64,000 bases of DNA from Rostrohypoxylon terebratum. Lineage: Eukaryota > Ascomycota > Sordariomycetes > Xylariales > Hypoxylaceae. A program made the position numbers and the translations under genes. Positions 25,186 through 34,976 of this stretch are shown piece by piece. The notes below the pieces were generated by a model. The model did not search any database. It was not told where the DNA came from and was given only the letters and a program-made list of their open reading frames with translations. Within the stretch, counting starts at the first letter, position 1. The number at the start of each line of letters is the position of its first letter. The stretch is from NCBI GenBank assembly GCA_022497145.1, contig MU385974.1:1-64000 (forward strand), in the 5' to 3' direction.

Positions 25186-25707
25186 TTATTTCTTGTGCTT
25201 TCGCTTCAAGTATTCTTCCTCTTCTGCTTGTAGGTCGGCGTCTACCTTGGCGCCCTTGGATGGTTCGTTGCCGTGTAACTTGGCCTGTGGCAGGAATTAG
25301 CTGAGGATTCTGTACTCGGGTGGTCAGGGGTGGCATACTGGTAACGTTGGATCTTTCTTTAACGCCTTGGTTTGTGGGTCGTCCTCATCGCGGTTGAGTT
25401 TGCGCTAGAAATAATTAATGTCTAGATCATGGCTTATGAGCCTGTGAAAGCTGGGTATGGTACCTCTTCATTGGCTAGACGGTTGGCAATTGATCGTTCA
25501 TCCTCTAGAAAAAAACTGCAATTAGCACATTGGAACATGACAAGCTGACTGAAATAAAAAGAGTAACTAACTAGAATCGTTGGGAATGTGGGAATGCTCA
25601 ACGCCCTCCTCGTAACGTGGACGACTTGGTTGTTCTGATTTCTTCAGGTTCCTTTGATCGCCAGCTTCATAGACAGAGCTCTGGCCGACATTAGAGTACC
25701 CGGACAT
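25186..25707 (-). CDS. Small conserved acidic fungal protein, function unknown
   Basis: Four exons on the minus strand, 25707-25572, 25504-25464, 25404-25339 and 25284-25186, give 113 residues, with consistent phases and GT-AG junctions. The protein is hydrophilic with no signal peptide or membrane segment. It starts MSGYSNVGQSSVYEAGDQRN and ends with a charged helix containing HGNEPSKGAKVDADLQAEEE and a lysine-rich tail. The C-terminal block resembles small uncharacterised proteins found across filamentous fungi; that is from memory and unverified. It lies tail to tail with the acyl-CoA synthetase, with 209 bases between stops. It is likely cytosolic or nuclear; I assign no function. Confidence 0.72.
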
Positions 25708-26297
25708 GGTGAATAATGGGCAAGTGACGAAGTTGGATAAGACTGGAACTTGGGAACTGGAAATTTCACAAAATAAGCGTGTGAAGGTTTTCGAGATGTA
25801 GACAGATGTAGACAGAACTGATGAACACAGTAAAACAAGGAGCTTCAATTCGAATTTTATAAAGGGTGTCTCTCTACCTTGCTTGCTAGCTCCCTATTCT
25901 ACCACCTACGTCATATTCCTTCTCAATACCAATTACATGGGCAGGCACACAGCAGTTTAGAATTTCCTTAGCACCCCATAAAGTTCTACTGATCTGATAT
26001 TGTTTGCAGGAACGAACAACAAGACGTCATAGATGATGCTTTTGTACAAGGCTGCACGTTGACGTTCTGAAAGTACTTGAGTACGAAGGTACCGCGAAGA
26101 AAAATGGGCCCCCGGAGCTTTTGAACCGCTAATCCCATTTGAGGCACGTCATGATTTCATGGCAGCTGTTTTTTTATCTGCCAGCTGCCAAATAGCGCCC
26201 ACGCAGAGAAGTGCGGATTGAGGCACGACTCCAAAACTTTCGCAAGCTTTGAACCAATTCACGACGCCGAGGATCAAGTGTCGTCAACACCGCCAAG
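25708..26297. other. Divergent promoter region
   Basis: It lies between the divergent starts of the small acidic protein gene and the uS14m gene, and must hold both promoters. No other gene is visible. Confidence 0.45.
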
Positions 26298-26756
26298 ATG
26301 TCGATGTTCCGGGCCAAAAAGCTCGACATTGGCTGCTACGTCAATATCAAGACCATCCGCGATCACTCGAAGAGGAAGGCATTTGCCCAATTCGAGCCCG
26401 AAAGGTGCGCAAATGTGTGGATCGACTCGGTTTAGGTGCATCGATTCTAACAATGGTTGTGAATAGACAAGCTCTGAGATATATCATCCGAAACACCACA
26501 CTAGCTCCGCGAGTACGAGCCGAAGCTCAATTGCAGCTGACGAAGATGCACTGCTATACACGACCGACACAGATCCATGGACGATGTTTGCTAGGTGGTA
26601 AGGGAAGAGGTATATTGCGAGATTTCAAACTCTCGAGAGTAAGTCACGCTGTACAGCTCAAGCGTCTTGGACAAGTTCTGATTCTTCGCGCAGTATAATT
26701 TCAGAATGCAGGCTCTAGCTGGTAATATTCCGGGTGTGCGCAAAGCTAGCTGGTAA
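26298..26756 (+). CDS. MRP2: Mitochondrial small-subunit ribosomal protein uS14m (Mrp2)
   Basis: This is the mitochondrial S14 protein of the small ribosomal subunit. Exons 26298-26404, 26467-26638 and 26694-26756 encode 113 residues. The chain begins MSMFRAKKLDIGCYVN. Characteristic S14 elements are the basic central region, RPTQIHGRCLLGGKGRG, RDFKLSR, and the near-terminal LAGNIPGVRKASW. The last acceptor is chosen at GCGCAG because it gives YNFRMQALAG in frame; the later TTTCAG would break the family pattern. As in fungal mitochondrial S14, zinc-binding cysteines are absent. The length matches yeast Mrp2 (115 residues). Confidence 0.93.
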
Positions 26757-27459
26757 GGCCGAACCAGTCACGGCAATAGCAGTGGTGGTTGTAGGATACT
26801 CGGCCAAGTCATAACGGCTCACGATCGATATGCCGCAAGCAACGGATGTACATTATACTATCACGACATAAATGAACAACCAAAATTCCAGCAGCCTAGC
26901 TATTGCCGGGGCTATGGCCGGGGCTATGCGAAATGAAGACATGACAAATTCATCATTATGTGCTATTTCTATGATGCCAATGGATCTCTCGCGTTGATAA
27001 GCATTAGATGTTTATAACATCGCCTTCAGTGCTAGGATCCAGGACACGCATATTGTGAATTTTTCTTTAAGTGCAATTGGCCAATTGGCTGGTATTCAAT
27101 TGAAAAGGCAGGTATGACCTAGTGCGCAATATAGAACTCACCTATCTTGCAGCTTCCCTCGTCTTTCCAATGCGAATGAGCAATTTAGCTCAATGTTGTT
27201 TGTCAATCTGGAACTTAGAACTACTACCCGCGTACTACCCGCCCTGTTTTTTTCCCTTCAACATTACCTACCAGTTATCAATTCCCTATTGATTTGAAGG
27301 AAGATCAATCTGACTTGATTCTTCACCAACTGTCGACATACTGAAGCGAAATCCTCGAATTTAACTTGCCAGATTTAGAGTCCAATCTCGGCTTCTTTTC
27401 TCTAATTTCTAGAAACAAATCACAGAACCCCGCGTTCTTCCATCAGCCAAAACGTCAAG
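26757..27459. other. Intergenic region, uS14m to Arb2-domain gene
   Basis: It contains the 3' flank of uS14m and the promoter and leader of the Arb2-domain gene. I see nothing else. Confidence 0.45.
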
Positions 27460-28961
27460 ATGTTCAGACGCAAGTGGGTTGGTCTGCCGGAAGACCCTAG
27501 CTTCCCTATTGACCTGAAGGAACTTGGGTAAGCAACACATACCATATATTCATCCTAGCTCTTACATGAATCTAGAAGCCATCTTGCTAATGAGACGTAC
27601 CTTGCAGCTATTTCATCAATGAAGTCGACGAAGTCCGCGCCATCGACAACCCGAACAACTACTTCAAGTACTTCATCAACCGCAACCCGCGATGGAACGA
27701 CCGCCAGCGATTCTCCATGAACTGTATGTAAAATCTGAAGGCAAGCGAGCTCTTGACTAACACAAGCACTATCTAGTGGCTCTCCAAGACGTCATCTGGA
27801 AGCGCCTCAAGGGCCTTGGCATGGAGATGCAGCACCTGCCCCTCACCTCCAGCGACCCCACACAACCCCGAGTCCCAATCTTCCTGAGCAAGGACGTCGG
27901 CACTGCCTCCCGCGTCGTCGTCGTGATCGGCGAGACAGACCAAGACCTAGGTGTGCTCGCACACCGCGTGATCGGCGGCCCCGGCGGCGTGAACAAGGGG
28001 TCCATGGTCAGCATCGTGTCCGCCCTACAGGAGCAAAGCTGCTCCGCCACGGACATGCGCTCCCCGGGAATCATCCTCGCGAACACTGGCGAGCTGATCT
28101 GGTGGCCGGAGGAGCACCGCACGCTCAGCCTTAGCGCGTGGCACGCCACGCCCATGAAGAGCGCCGTGCACCGCGGCAACCGCATCACGCCTGCGAACTA
28201 CGCCGAGGGCAACGAGAGCGCCAAGGCGCATGTTGCGTATATCTTCGAGCACGTCATCCCGCGTTTCGTGGATAAGGACGCGAAGATCGATGTCCTAAGC
28301 GTGGGCGACGGTGCGGATTTGGCGGTCAAATACTTGGATACGCTGCTTATGCGTGACGAGTGGAAGAACCGCATCGGTTGCCTTGCTCTGGTCGGAGGCC
28401 TGGTTTCTGCGGAGGACTTGCAGAACGAGGAGTTTAAGAAGGGGTTCTTGAGACACGTAAGCTTCAATTAGAACCTTCCTATGGTACAATATCCAGATGA
28501 AACTAACCTGGATCTAGCGAACCCGCGCTTACGCAACCTGCAAAGACCCCGCGGGCTTGGTCATCTCGGGTCCCGACGGCAACCCCAATACCCGGACCTA
28601 CACCGAGCAGGGCTGTCCCGTCTTCAGCAGCGGTTCGGAATACTACATGGAGACGACCTTGATCACAGCCCGCGAGGTCGTGCTCGACTGGATGCAGGAG
28701 GTCGCTATGACGCCTGAGGGCGAAGAGTACATGAACCCCAAGTTCCAGGTCCTCTACTACGACCAAAAGATGGCCGAACCACCCGAGCCTGATTGGAGTC
28801 AGTGGAAGAGGGACGATTCAGAAACTAATCCTGAGGATGTAGGAGGTCAGGTGGAAATGATGCCGGAGATGAAGTTCGAGGAGGACGGAACTGAGTCTGC
28901 CAAGGAAGGTAAATCAGGAGCCGCGGGTCTGATTCTTGCGACGCGACCTGATGCCGAATAG
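27460..28961 (+). CDS. Arb2-domain protein
   Basis: Four exons, 27460-27527, 27608-27723, 27777-28456 and 28518-28961, give 435 residues. The N-terminal part (FRRKWVGLPEDPSFPIDLKE, then YFINEVDEVRAID) and the alpha/beta-hydrolase-like core match Arb2 proteins: IFLSKDVGTASRVVVVIGE, DLGVLAHRVI, GSMVSIVSAL, and DVLSVGDGADLAVKYL near the nucleophile-elbow position. In S. pombe, Arb2 belongs to an Argonaute chaperone complex, and Arb2 domains also occur at the C terminus of Hda1-type deacetylases. This protein has an Arb2 domain without a deacetylase. The C-terminal 60 residues are charged and probably disordered. A role in silencing is an inference from the family only. Confidence 0.78.
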
Positions 28962-29539
28962 GGCTTGGGGATGATCGTTATCTAGACGAACCGCAGAAAT
29001 GATTACAATTTGCTTTTGAGTGCTTCAGGCGATCTCTACGATGGATGTTAGCTCTCGACGGCATATCAGACCATACATAATTGCACGATGGACAGATAGC
29101 AAATGAATGAATGAAGACATGCGTTGATTTGAATCTTTTTCGTATTATTTTCTAGCGTGATGGTATGGAAAGATGTGTAACGTACAGTATCCTAACAGTA
29201 GCAGTTTACATACACTCCATTTAGCAAGAGTACTTTTCCTGACTCGCGAGTGACAAGTAGGACCTAGGTCGTCGTGCCTCTCAATTCTAGCCTCCCGAAC
29301 TCCCTAATTTCGATACTCTTGTCGCCTATATTCACTCTTCTCCTCGATATAAATTCTATCGTCGAGGTATTAGATCAAGGGTTGGCGTCGCGATTCCGGG
29401 ACTATGGGAATTGCGTTTGTCCCACCCGGAATCCCCGTTGCGGTAATTTGATGATAATGTCGAATACATCTTGGGCTGAACGTGGGAAGTACCTAGTTCG
29501 ATACTCCTATTCCCATTACTTTTCATCCTGGAGTCCACA
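28962..29539. other. Convergent 3' region
   Basis: It lies between the stop codons of the Arb2-domain gene and the TPR protein gene. It should hold both terminators. No gene is visible. Confidence 0.45.
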
Positions 29540-31288
29540 TCACGCAGTAAACATAGACAAGAACCCGGCCTTGGGTGGTTCCACATCCTCCAAAACCTCC
29601 ATCGCCCTCTTCGTGCGCTCCTTGACCACGCTCTCCTCCGCCGCCCACCGGCCGCGCATAGCATGCTCCACACTTCCGTCCCCCCACAAACCGGCCAACC
29701 AGCCCCCGCCGCTTGCGCCCTTCGTCTGCTCCAGGGCCTCCCTCTCCCTCTCCTCGCGCGCCAGCGTCGCCACCATCGTGCGCCAGTTCTCCAGGCCGCT
29801 GCTCAGACACTCCTTACACGTCTTCTTCGCCTCCGCGACAGCCTCCTTGCTCTTCGCGTTTTGACTAGTAGCGGAGTCGTCGTCGTCGTCGTTGTTATTG
29901 TTATTAAGCCGATGCAACTGCTCCTCGGCGAGATCGATCGCCTCGCGCGTCCAGGCGAGCCCGTCCTCGCGGCTGCCGGCCTTGCTCGACGAGGCGTAGA
30001 TGATCTCCCCGATGTACAGGTTCAGGCCGGCCTCCTCGCACAGCTCCTTCGCGTCGCGGACGGGCGGGGCGGAGCCGTCGGGGGGAGGAGGGGGGTACAC
30101 GGGTGTGTAGACGAAGCGGCGGACGAAGCTGATCATGCCGGTGAGCGAGAAGCGGGACGGTGGCTTCTGCTCGCCGGACGGCTTCTTGTCGGGTTGCGGC
30201 AGGGGAAGGGACCGCCGCGCGCGTAGGATCGAGATTAGGATCGGGAGGGCCGTGACGATGTCGCCGTTGCGGGCTTTGTGGGTGGCTAGGGCGGTAAGGG
30301 TGTTGAGGAGGTTCGCGGAGGGGTGGTGCGTGATGTCTTGGAGCACGTATGATTTTATGTCGTATGGGCGCGACGAGCTTTCCATGGTTATTGCTAGCGC
30401 TTTGTCGTACATGGCGGAAGCGAGTTCGGGTAGGCCCTTGAAGTCTAGATATGAGGCATACTCTAGCGCGGCATCGAGCTTCTGTTTGAATGTGAATCCC
30501 TTTGTAGCCAGGATCTTCTTATAGATGAGATCTGGCTTCTCGAATGCGGGTTTGCAATCTTTCTCGTGAGGGGCACTCGGCGAGCCATGGCGGATGGGTT
30601 TTGGGTTGGGGTTTGAGGGGCCTATGACTTGGTCGGCCGGGAATACTAGGTGTCGTGAATCTACAACTTGATCATCGAGATTCTCGGCCGCCTTAGCATG
30701 TAGCATTAAGGCTTCATAGTAGCCCCTCCTCCAAGGTTCACTTTTTGCTGTTATGTCATATGCGGTGGTCGTGCCTGATTCATCCGCAGTTCCATCCATC
30801 ACAGGCACCAACCCCTTGCCATCTATTGTCGTATCCTCTAACCTCTCGAGAACGTTCTTGGTATAATTTCCAATTGTGACCCAATTGGTCTCGGGCAATT
30901 CTACCCGATCTGGGACCCATCTCGCAAGCCTGAATCGTAGTCGGGTCTGGAACGACCACTCATCAGGTGTTGGGTATTTTGTTTCGAGCCAATCCTGCTG
31001 TACGGTCCAGTAGACTATCACAAAGGAGCCGCCGATGAGCCAGAGATAGATTGTATATTGTAATCCACGGTAGACCTCGCTGGCTAACCATCGCTTCCTC
31101 TCGGTTGTCAGATACCGAAATTGATGATTCCTTGCTAGTGGGACAGATAGAAATGGGATTTGCGGCCGTCCTCGGCATGTGAAATTGGTGTGTCTTGTGA
31201 ATAAACGGGTAGAAGAGCGAGAGATCGAGGGAGATTTTGAGGGGCGGAGGATGAGGAGACGTCGTAGGATGGTGCGTGGTGGCAGCAT
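29540..31288 (-). CDS. Mitochondrial TPR membrane protein (Mgr3-like)
   Basis: A single uninterrupted frame encodes 582 residues. The first 60 residues are rich in Arg and Ser and nearly free of acids, as in mitochondrial presequences. One membrane segment (TIYLWLIGGSFVIVYWTV) lies at about residues 79-96, followed by EWSFQTRLRFRLARW. The rest is soluble and helical with TPR-like pairs around residues 250-350 and 420-460, and a long acidic Asn/Asp run near residue 475. This layout (presequence, one span, TPR domain) resembles yeast Mgr3, an adaptor of the i-AAA protease in the inner membrane. I offer that identity as a hypothesis, not a firm call. Confidence 0.75.
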   Translation of the reverse strand: MLPPRTILRRLLILRPSKSPSISRSSTRLFTRHTNFTCRGRPQIPFLSVPLARNHQFRYLTTERKRWLASEVYRGLQYTIYLWLIGGSFVIVYWTVQQDWLETKYPTPDEWSFQTRLRFRLARWVPDRVELPETNWVTIGNYTKNVLERLEDTTIDGKGLVPVMDGTADESGTTTAYDITAKSEPWRRGYYEALMLHAKAAENLDDQVVDSRHLVFPADQVIGPSNPNPKPIRHGSPSAPHEKDCKPAFEKPDLIYKKILATKGFTFKQKLDAALEYASYLDFKGLPELASAMYDKALAITMESSSRPYDIKSYVLQDITHHPSANLLNTLTALATHKARNGDIVTALPILISILRARRSLPLPQPDKKPSGEQKPPSRFSLTGMISFVRRFVYTPVYPPPPPDGSAPPVRDAKELCEEAGLNLYIGEIIYASSSKAGSREDGLAWTREAIDLAEEQLHRLNNNNNDDDDDSATSQNAKSKEAVAEAKKTCKECLSSGLENWRTMVATLAREEREREALEQTKGASGGGWLAGLWGDGSVEHAMRGRWAAEESVVKERTKRAMEVLEDVEPPKAGFLSMFTA

Positions 31289-32278
31289 GTTGAGTATGAG
31301 CGCAATGAGCGCTGATTATAGGTACAGCACTTCAGTCTTCAGATATAGAGTGTCGACTTGGGAATTGGTTCCTTGGTATGTGATCCGCGGTTCACCGTCG
31401 AAGTGTACAATTAACACACATTTTGTAACAACAATTTGGTGATAAGCAATATATAGAACAGCCTGAAAAGAAACAAGACAGCTTGTTGTTTAGTAGTAGC
31501 TGGCGATAGAGAAGATGATGAGTGGCGATGCTATGGTAAAGTTATTGCAGAAGTTCTGTGCTTTCGATAACAAAAACCGAGACTGAGAATATTATGCCCC
31601 GCATTCTTGGATTAAATGACGATTGGCCTTGCTGCCCTGTAACTTAGTGGGGGTCTAGCGGTTAACGTTAACGCTACACTAAATACAGAATAGGCCTCAC
31701 GTTAGTGGCATCATACAGAGTTCAACCGTCAACGTCCTTAATCCGTTAATCCTAACTCTAGAGCCGATATCCATGGATACGTGATGAAACTCGCCAAAAA
31801 CAACATTATGGATTCACAATGAGATGTTTAGTATGGATATGAGAACCCTTAATTGGGTGCCTTAGGCTTTGAGCAGGCCATCCCAGTGAGATACCTACAC
31901 AGGATCAGGTACAAGAAGGTAGGTAACATCTTACAAGGGATGGAAGCTCTATCCATACCAAGATCGAAAAAGTTCAATACGCACTACACGATTTTCAGGC
32001 TCGAAGAAAAGAGGAAAGCCTTTTACTACCCATAGACCGCGATTGACTCTAGGTCCGTACCCGAATTCCGTGGATAGGCAGGGTGAAATCGCATAAGCCA
32101 AGAACAATAATATGCCGTCAGCAATTAGAGGAACGCTCATAAGGCGCCCTTGTGGGTTTCCGATCGATCCGCTATTGCGAGACTGCGCAATACGTTCTCT
32201 ATAAATGGTGGTTGGCGATACAGCAACTTTTTATACCTCAATCTTACACGTCTTCATCCATAAACCAACTCAGGAAAC
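31289..32278. other. Divergent promoter region
   Basis: It lies between divergent starts of the TPR protein gene and the NmrA-like gene. The right end holds a TATA-like word at 32199. No gene is visible. Confidence 0.45.
32199..32206 (+). promoter_or_regulatory. TATA-like box upstream of NmrA-like gene
   Basis: CTATAAAT lies about 75 bases before the ATG at 32279, a usual place for a fungal TATA box with a short leader. This is a motif match only. Confidence 0.4.
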
Positions 32279-33172
32279 ATGTCTCCATTAAAGATCTTCG
32301 TCACAACCGCCACCGGAGCTCAAGGCGGAGGCGTTGTGAGATATTGCCTCCGCGATGGGCATACCGTTTATGCACTCGTCCGAGACCCTACGACCGAGGC
32401 AGCCAAGTCACTGTCAGATTTAGGTGCACACCTTATCGAGGGGTCGCTAGAAGACGTAGAGTCTTTAATTAAGGGGATGCAAAACACGGATGCAGCCTTC
32501 CTCAACCTTCCGAGCAGCGGGCCTGAAGGGATGCCGCCTCAGGTCGAGTACACGGAGAACTTTATAAAGGCGGCCAAGGCAACCCTGGTACCCTGGGTTT
32601 TCTGCTCTACTGTGGTCAATGCTGGGAAGCACGAGTCGATACCTGGATGGGGACCGGATCATCTGATGTACAAGTATTGGCTCGTCAAAGACGCCATCGA
32701 GAATCTTGTGCGGGGCTCCGGGCTTCCACGCTGGACTATCCTCAGGCCAGCTGTTTTCCTGCAGAATCTAAAGCCGCCGTTAGTCTCGTACTGCTTTCCT
32801 GGTTTCGAGGAGCGAAAGGTTTTGAAGACGGCTTACGATCCTAAGGCGAAAGTAGGCTGGATCGATGGCGCAGATGTGGGGAAAGCGGTTGCGAAAGCCC
32901 TTTCTGACCCGGACAAGTATGCTGGCAAGGAAATTGATCTCGCAGCCGAGAATCTGACGATTGGAGAGTTGGCTGAGGAGATTGGGAAGGGTCTTGGAGA
33001 ACCGGTCACTTTCGAATCCTACACAGCTGACGAGATTGAGAAGATGGGACCTAGCATCCCAATCACGGCTCAGAAATGGGCAAGCGCTGTACCTACAGGT
33101 GGTTCTGCCGAGACAGCTGCTGTTGAGTTTGGGTTGACTTCGGTGAAGGAGTTCTTTGCTCGAGACGGCTAG
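32279..33172 (+). CDS. NmrA-like NAD(P)-binding Rossmann protein
   Basis: One exon encodes 297 residues. The N terminus holds the dinucleotide-binding pattern TGAQGGGVVRYCL at residues 12-24 after a short beta strand. ALVRDP gives the second strand and the Arg common in NADP-binding NmrA and HSCARG-type proteins. Later conserved elements are PWVFCSTVVNAGKH, RWTILRPAVFLQN and GWIDGADVGKAVAKAL, which follow the atypical short-chain dehydrogenase fold without the usual YxxxK catalytic pair. Such proteins are redox sensors, regulators or isoflavone-reductase-like enzymes; which of these applies cannot be told here. It starts the accessory region of the window. Confidence 0.88.
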   Translation: MSPLKIFVTTATGAQGGGVVRYCLRDGHTVYALVRDPTTEAAKSLSDLGAHLIEGSLEDVESLIKGMQNTDAAFLNLPSSGPEGMPPQVEYTENFIKAAKATLVPWVFCSTVVNAGKHESIPGWGPDHLMYKYWLVKDAIENLVRGSGLPRWTILRPAVFLQNLKPPLVSYCFPGFEERKVLKTAYDPKAKVGWIDGADVGKAVAKALSDPDKYAGKEIDLAAENLTIGELAEEIGKGLGEPVTFESYTADEIEKMGPSIPITAQKWASAVPTGGSAETAAVEFGLTSVKEFFARDG

Positions 33173-33757
33173 GTTTGAGATGGTCACCAGAAACCATTTT
33201 GCTCTAATGTGTATCAAATCCCATTAACTCCGAATATTAGCGAATCTCACTCTTCTCTGGCATGTCATCACATGATAATGTCCAGGTGTTTGCTGACAGG
33301 ATGCGCTGCTCCGGGAAAGCGCACGGACACCATCTCGTAGTTAACCCCGAAGCTGAAGATATAGTATTAGCTAAATGGTCGAGATAAGAAGTCACTGCGC
33401 CGCTGTTCTAGATTCCCGGGATGTCGTGGCAAAGTCCTATATTGTAATACTGTTGATACCGGCGAAATCCAGACCAATATTCGGACTGATATTCGGACTC
33501 ATTTAGGCAGCTATTGTATGTCATTGTTGTTGATAATTCCATATGCTCCTAATCTCATTCGTCGACGCGATCGCGAGCCGCAGATGAATACAACGTTGCG
33601 GCGCATTTACGAGGCTTGCAGTCATTTTAAGATTATAATCCTACTTGGAGAGGTTTGAGTTGCCGTGTTGGTATTCCAGATGGAGAGAAACCTATAGTCC
33701 GCGAAGGTATGACTCTTTAAAACATGGACTCACTTTCGGTAGGCGGCGACCTTGCTG

Positions 33758-33767
33758 TATATAAATA
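33758..33767 (+). promoter_or_regulatory. TATA-like box upstream of secreted protein gene
   Basis: TATATAAATA lies about 140 bases before the ATG at 33908. It is a motif match only. The CCTAGG palindrome lies between it and the coding region. Confidence 0.4.
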
Positions 33768-33820
33768 CCTACGAGACTACGATATCTTCCCTCGTAATTT
33801 GACGATAACAGCACGATAAT

Positions 33821-33841
33821 ACCTAGGACCTAGGTACCTAG
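33821..33841. repeat. CCTAGG/GGTACC palindromic word
   Basis: ACCTAGGACCTAGGTACCTAG is a near-perfect nested palindrome built from CCTAGG and GGTACC. Closely similar words occur at 43701-43727, 47491-47510 and 51566-51586, always outside genes. Confidence 0.7.
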
Positions 33842-33907
33842 TCTAGCTCATCCCAAACCACTTAATTTTCTAATATTATCTTTTGAAATCTCCTAATATC
33901 TTTCAAT

Positions 33908-34312
33908 ATGTATGCACGATCAATCTTGAGCGTCTTGCTTTTAGCAACATGCGCCACATCCAGCCCGGTTTCTCCAGTTAAGGGATTGGTAGCCGAAAGA
34001 TCGGCGAATAATGTATGCGTTTTAATTGACGGCGATGACCCATACGTCATCGACCCTTTCAACCGGCCTCAGTGTGCTTGCAATTGTATAAAGCAGGCTT
34101 GTACGCAAGTAAGCCTTACGCCTATGAAATATGCCTTTCCAGTTCATGCAGGCTGACTTGATGTTGTGCAGTCTGACCCTGCTCAAACGGAATTATGCCT
34201 TCGTACGCCCTGGCCTAGTGCCAATAACACGGCGTTCCCTGATACGCTGGTACGCTACGCGGCTTGCATAGGGGTATGTAGAAGTCCAGATTATGACTGT
34301 GGCTGTGGCTAA
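33908..34312 (+). CDS. Small secreted cysteine-rich protein (effector-like)
   Basis: Exons 33908-34108 and 34172-34312 encode 113 residues, joined in phase 0 at a GTAAGC donor and a GTGCAG acceptor. A signal peptide is clear: basic start MYAR, core SILSVLLLATC, and a likely cleavage near residues 18-20. The mature chain of about 94 residues has ten cysteines: one after NNV, three in QCACNC, then QAC, LCL, AAC, GVC, DC and GC at the end. The even number suggests five disulfides. The first frame reads on past the splice site to a stop at 34156, so an unspliced call would lose five cysteines. No family is recognised. Small size, secretion and cysteine content fit fungal effectors or antimicrobial proteins; that is inference. 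Confidence 0.75.
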
Positions 34313-34976
34313 TATTCCCTTAGTCTACTCACTGTGTTGCGTAAAGAGGGGAGTTACTACATGGCGGTCTGTGCGTGTTGGCGGGGTTTATCTACGTGGT
34401 TTGGGGCACGCCTTATACCTGTTGTATAGAGTGCTATTAAACCTGTGTAGATGACCTTGTTGTATTAAAAGGAAGCTATCTACAAATCTAAGATCGAGCA
34501 TAATAAGTAATGCTCTCAACTGTTGCCAGCAGGTGGGGTGGCACGTGCGAGGGCTACGACAGGTGTTAGCACCTGCCTACACTTGGCTGGTATCCACAGG
34601 TCTACCTTACAGCGGCTGGGGGGTTTGAAAATGATCACGGAAATGATTTTCATTATTTGAAATCATTTTACAGTGAATATAAATTGAAAATGAGGACAAA
34701 TGCAAGATGAATACATCCATGGAAACAGAGTTCTAAAAAACCGAGAAAAGTTGATTTCTCCTGTTAGCTCCGCTTATAACCTAAGAAAGCTCCTAAATTA
34801 ATCCTAGTTCATGTCCGATATATTTATTGCTCATTCGCAATGCCTTTCAATCTGAATAAACTCTCTAGTCAGTAACTCAGTTGAAGCTTTTGTTTGCTTG
34901 GTTTTGCTGACTATCAACGTTTACAGGCACGGAGCTCCATAATTGGAGATTTGTTTCGAAGGACGATTTGTATCGT
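34313..34976. other. Intergenic region, secreted protein to HET gene
   Basis: It holds the 3' flank of the secreted protein gene and the promoter of the HET gene. AT-rich around 34630-34870. No gene is visible. Confidence 0.45.

Larger units (their letters stand above)
33173..33907. other. Intergenic region upstream of secreted protein gene
   Basis: It holds a strong palindrome-type word (ACCTAGGACCTAGGTACCTAG) at 33821-33841 and a TATA-like box at 33758. No gene is visible. Confidence 0.45.

Noticed and set aside
29663..30226. 187-codon plus-strand frame
   Set aside because: It lies antisense to the GC-rich TPR membrane-protein gene and has biased Ala/Arg/Leu composition typical of shadows.
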